DNA from: Corynebacterium confusum
GTDB lineage: Bacteria > Actinomycetota > Actinomycetes > Mycobacteriales > Mycobacteriaceae
Length of the DNA: 64,000 bases
Assembly (NCBI RefSeq): GCF_030408715.1
Contig: NZ_CP047202.1
Location: 62,001-126,000, forward strand
Reading direction: 5' to 3'
This document shows positions 61,280 to 64,000 of this stretch, piece after piece. Both the position numbers and the translations under genes were made by a program. Numbering within the stretch: position 1 is the stretch's first letter; every line of letters begins with the position of its first letter. The notes beneath the pieces were generated by a model that saw nothing but the letters and a program-made list of their open reading frames with translations, searched no databases and was not told where the DNA came from.

Positions 61280-63049
61280 ATGGGTCTATTAGACAAGGTG
61301 ACTAAGAATAACTCGAAGAAGGTAACTGACGAAGTAAGCGACGTGGTTGTTGTCGGCGGCGGCTCCGCCGGCTCCGTGGTCGCTGCTCGACTGACTGAAG
61401 ATCCCGAAACCCGCGTGTTGGTCCTGGAAGCCGGCCGCAACGACTCCCTGTGGGACCTGTTCGTTCACATGCCGTCGGCGTTCTCTTTCCCGATCGGCGC
61501 CAAGCAATACGACTGGATGTACGAGTCTGAGCCGGAACCGGAGATGAACGGCCGCCGCGTCTACCACGCCCGCGGCAAGCTGCTGGGCGGTTCCTCGTCC
61601 ATCAACGGCATGATTTTCCAGCGCGGTAACCCCATGGACTACGAGAAGTGGGCTGACAACCCGGGCATGGAGCACTGGGACTTCGCCCACTGCCTGCCGT
61701 ACTTTAAGAAGATGGAGACCGCCACCGGCGCCGACCCGGACGATCCGCGCCGCGGCCACAACGGCCCGCTCTACCTGTCCCGCGGTCCGGCCACCAACCC
61801 GCTATTCCAGGCCCTGTTCAAGTCCGTCCAGCAGGCGGGCTACAACCTGACCAACGACGTCAATGGCTACCGCCAGGAGGGCTTCGCGCCGTTCGACCGC
61901 AACATCCGCCACGGCAAGCGCTGGTCCGCGGCCCGGGCCTACCTGCACCCGAACAAGCAGCGTAAGAACCTGGAGATCCGCACCCACGCCTTCACCACCA
62001 AGGTCCTCTTCGACGGCCAGAAGGCCATCGGCGTGGAATACGAGTGGGAAGGCGGCGTCCACCGCGTCTACGCCAAGAAGATCGTGCTGTCCGCCGGCGC
62101 CATCAACACCCCGCAGTTGCTGCAGGTCTCCGGCATCGGCGACCGCGAGCTGCTGGAGTCCCACGGCATCGAGGTCGTCAAGCACCTGCCGGGCGTGGGC
62201 GAGAACCTGCAGGACCACCTTGAGGTCTACATCCAGTACGAGCTGACCAATAACACGGATTCCTCCCAGCCGTACCTGGACAAGTGGCGCTGGCCGTTCA
62301 TGGGCCTAGAGTGGCTGCTGACCAAGAAGGGCCCGGTGGGCACCTCCCACTTCGAGGCCGGCGGCTTTGTGCGCTCCAACGACAAGGAAGCGTACCCGAA
62401 CCTGATGTTCCACTTCCTGCCGATGGCAGTGCGCTACGACGGCCAGAAGGCCGACGTCAAGCACGGCTTCCAGTGGCACGTGGGCCCGATGTTCTCGGAC
62501 ACCAAGGGCTACGTGCGCATCAAGAGCGCCGACATCCACGAGAAGCCGGAGATCCTGTTCAACTACCTGCGCACCGATCAGGACCGCCGCGAGTGGGTCG
62601 AGGCCGTGCGCGTGGCCCGCTCCCTGCTGGACACCAAGGCCATGGAGGAGGTCGGCGCCCGTGAGTTTAGCCCGGGCCCTGACGTCCAGAGCGACGAGGA
62701 CATCCTGGAGTGGGTCCGCAACGACGGCGAGACCGCGCTGCACCCGTCTTGCACCACCAAGATGGGCTCCAAGGACGACGAGATGGCTGTCGTCGACCCG
62801 GAGACCATGCAGGTCTGGGGCATCGAAGGCCTCTACATCGCCGACGCCGGTGTCTTCCCGAACGTCACCAACGGCAACATCTACGCCCCGACCATGATGG
62901 TGGGCGAGAAGGCCGCCGACCTGATTGCCGGCCGCACCCCGCTGGAGCCGGAGTACACCTCCTGGTACAAGGCCGGCGAGGACATGCCGCTCTACGCCGA
63001 GGGCGAGAAGGTCCGTGACCACAAGGACGCCATCGAGGGCGCCTGGTAA
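61280..63049 (+). CDS. betA: Choline dehydrogenase (GMC oxidoreductase)
   Basis: A 589-residue FAD enzyme. The dinucleotide motif [15 protein letters not shown] starts near residue 25 after a short extension ([15 protein letters not shown]), GMC signature 1 is [18 protein letters not shown], signature 2 is [15 protein letters not shown], and the C-terminal catalytic region has HPSCTTKMG and [12 protein letters not shown]. It oxidises choline to betaine aldehyde, feeding BetB. A GAAAGGAAG site precedes the ATG. Synthesis of glycine betaine from imported choline gives osmoprotection. Confidence 0.9.
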   Translation: MGLLDKVTKNNSKKVTDEVSDVVVVGGGSAGSVVAARLTEDPETRVLVLEAGRNDSLWDLFVHMPSAFSFPIGAKQYDWMYESEPEPEMNGRRVYHARGKLLGGSSSINGMIFQRGNPMDYEKWADNPGMEHWDFAHCLPYFKKMETATGADPDDPRRGHNGPLYLSRGPATNPLFQALFKSVQQAGYNLTNDVNGYRQEGFAPFDRNIRHGKRWSAARAYLHPNKQRKNLEIRTHAFTTKVLFDGQKAIGVEYEWEGGVHRVYAKKIVLSAGAINTPQLLQVSGIGDRELLESHGIEVVKHLPGVGENLQDHLEVYIQYELTNNTDSSQPYLDKWRWPFMGLEWLLTKKGPVGTSHFEAGGFVRSNDKEAYPNLMFHFLPMAVRYDGQKADVKHGFQWHVGPMFSDTKGYVRIKSADIHEKPEILFNYLRTDQDRREWVEAVRVARSLLDTKAMEEVGAREFSPGPDVQSDEDILEWVRNDGETALHPSCTTKMGSKDDEMAVVDPETMQVWGIEGLYIADAGVFPNVTNGNIYAPTMMVGEKAADLIAGRTPLEPEYTSWYKAGEDMPLYAEGEKVRDHKDAIEGAW

Positions 63050-63075
63050 GCCCACGGAAAACGCTCCGCTACACT

Positions 63076-63115
63076 AAAACCGTCACCTGCCACCCCGGCA
63101 GCGTGGCGGTTTTTC
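63076..63115 (+). terminator. Rho-independent terminator after betA
   Basis: AAAACCGTCACCTGCC pairs, with one wobble and one bulge, with GGCAGCGTGGCGGTTTT, followed by further T residues. It lies 27 bp after the betA stop codon. Confidence 0.85.
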
Positions 63116-63153
63116 AATGACTGCCCCCTTAAATGTCGGAAGGTGGAAACCCC

Positions 63154-63792
63154 ATGAGCATGGCCTCCCTGCTGACGCTCATCGGCGTGTGGATAGTCCT
63201 GCTGGTAACCCCGGGCCCGGACGTGGTGCAGGTGATCCGCACCGCGCCGCGCTCGCGCCGGGCGGGCCTTTTGTGCGCGGCCGGGATCGCCACCGGCACG
63301 GGCGTGTGGCTGGCGGCCTCCCTGGCGGGCCTGTCCGCGCTGATTGCCGCCCGCCCGGAGCTGCTCAGCGGTTTGCAGGTTATCGGTGGCGGGGTGCTTA
63401 TCTACATGGGGCTTAGCTCCCTGCGCGGCGGGCTGCGCACGAGCCAGCCCGAGGCCGCGCAGCCCGAGCGCGTCCAGGGGGTACTCACTGCCGGCAAGGC
63501 CTATCGCCTGGGGCTGATGACCAACCTGTCCAACCCGAAGGCCCTGGTATTTTTCGGCGCCGTCTTCGCCCAGTTCCTTTCCCCGGGGATGTCCGCGCTG
63601 TGGACCGTGGCGGTCGGCCTCATCCTCTTGGCCATCTCTTTCGCCTGGTTCGGCGGCTTTTCCCTCGTCGTGCGCACCGCCGCGCGCTGGTTGGCCCGGC
63701 ATGGCAACTGGCTGGACATCGTCGCCGGCATGATCTTCACCATCTTCGGGCTTGTCATGCTGGTGGAAGGGGTCATGGGCCTGGTTAATTAG
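63154..63792 (+). CDS. LysE/RhtB-family amino-acid exporter
   Basis: A 212-residue protein with six hydrophobic helices and the LysE landmarks LVTPGPDVVQVIRTA near residue 18, GIATGTGVWL near 45 and MTNLSNPKALVFFGAVFAQF near 123. It exports amino acids or related solutes; the substrate is unknown. The start at 63154 is favoured by GGAAGGTGG; an in-frame ATG 21 bp upstream lies before that site. A second family member begins 148 bp downstream. Confidence 0.88.
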   Translation: MSMASLLTLIGVWIVLLVTPGPDVVQVIRTAPRSRRAGLLCAAGIATGTGVWLAASLAGLSALIAARPELLSGLQVIGGGVLIYMGLSSLRGGLRTSQPEAAQPERVQGVLTAGKAYRLGLMTNLSNPKALVFFGAVFAQFLSPGMSALWTVAVGLILLAISFAWFGGFSLVVRTAARWLARHGNWLDIVAGMIFTIFGLVMLVEGVMGLVN

Positions 63793-63888
63793 CCCAGTAA
63801 ACAAACCTGTTTCCCACTAGGTGGTATGGCGCGTACCTTCGGTGGCAATATCAACTCCGCCGTTTGTGGAGCCAAAGAGAGCTCATCC

Positions 63889-63920
63889 AAGGTCCCGATT
63901 TGCGGTCGGGGCCTTGAAAT
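63889..63920 (+). repeat. Hairpin in the leader of the second LysE gene
   Basis: AAGGTCCCGA pairs with TCGGGGCCTT (one G-T pair) over a TTTGCGG loop, 25 bp before the next start codon. It may be a terminator for the first LysE gene, although only GAAATCGTTT follows, or a leader structure for the second. Confidence 0.5.
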
Positions 63921-63940
63921 CGTTTCTACAGGAGGTGCGC

Positions 63941-64000
63941 GTGTCTTTAGTCTCTTTGCTCACGCTGATGGGGGTGTGGCTGGTGGCCATGGCCTCGCCG
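63941..64000 (+). CDS. Second LysE-family exporter, 5' end only
   Basis: GTG preceded by CAGGAGGTG opens a frame reading MSLVSLLTLMGVWLVAMASP to the edge of the window. It repeats the N-terminus of the upstream LysE-family gene (MSMASLLTLIGVWIVLLVTP), so this is a tandem paralogue cut by the window end. Confidence 0.75.
   Translation, partial: MSLVSLLTLMGVWLVAMASP

Noticed and set aside
1..64000. CRISPR arrays, tRNA or rRNA genes
   Set aside because: No regularly spaced direct repeats and no cloverleaf or rRNA-like sequence were noticed on either strand; a dedicated scan (tRNAscan-SE, a CRISPR finder) was not possible.

Overview
The window is Corynebacterium chromosome, probably a skin- or clinic-type species. 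The evidence is 19-bp DtxR-type iron boxes in front of iron genes, a spc ribosomal operon split so that accessory genes sit directly upstream of rpsH, an IS1628-like IS6 element, a bioB gene followed by the actinobacterial accessory gene bsaP, and a high-GC chromosome. No tRNA, rRNA or CRISPR array was seen.

Region 1 (1-16.0 kb) is a siderophore locus. It holds the 3' 9 kb of a nonribosomal peptide synthetase (E-C-A-PCP-E-C-A-PCP, no thioesterase), a divergent Fes/CchJ-like esterase, a hydroxyornithine formyltransferase-like enzyme, an iron-siderophore binding lipoprotein, an unrelated DedA gene and an opposed FecCDE-type ABC importer. The specificity residues of the two adenylation domains read as threonine and N-hydroxyornithine. 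With the formyltransferase and esterase, this is the logic of coelichelin. DtxR-like boxes sit at both promoters.

Region 2 (16.4-18.7 kb) is part of the spc operon: rpsH, rplF, rplR, rpsE and an rpmD that ends about 15 codons early. rplO and secY do not follow.

Region 3 (18.7-34.3 kb) is an insertion-sequence scrapyard. It contains one intact IS6 element and an IS6 remnant, two inverted copies of one IS3 element, a second IS3 element type, and an IS256 element split by a third IS3-family element with a clean GACC target duplication. Between them lie gene fragments (MFS, EamA, acyl-CoA dehydrogenase-like) and a few intact cargo genes (DUF805, DJ-1/PfpI, GtrA, DUF2262, a lipoprotein, a pentapeptide-repeat protein).

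Region 4 (34.6-64 kb) is ordinary, compact, GC-rich chromosome. It carries a CHY zinc-finger protein, a secreted Q/N-rich protein, an M20 peptidase, bioB-bsaP, an esterase, AMP nucleosidase, a purine phosphoribosyltransferase, a SulP transporter, ferritin, a HAD hydrolase, a ROK regulator with twin operators, an HNH endonuclease, a DUF885 peptidase, AbrB and TauE-type membrane proteins, HrpB helicase, AlkB, an FMN reductase, an SDR with a divergent regulator pair, the choline-to-betaine locus (betT-betB / betA) and tandem LysE exporters.

Regions 1 and 2 are colinear, but the ribosomal operon is cut exactly where the mobile DNA begins. Either the chromosome was rearranged there, or the siderophore-ribosomal block was imported. 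That junction and the coelichelin-like synthetase are the two most interesting points.
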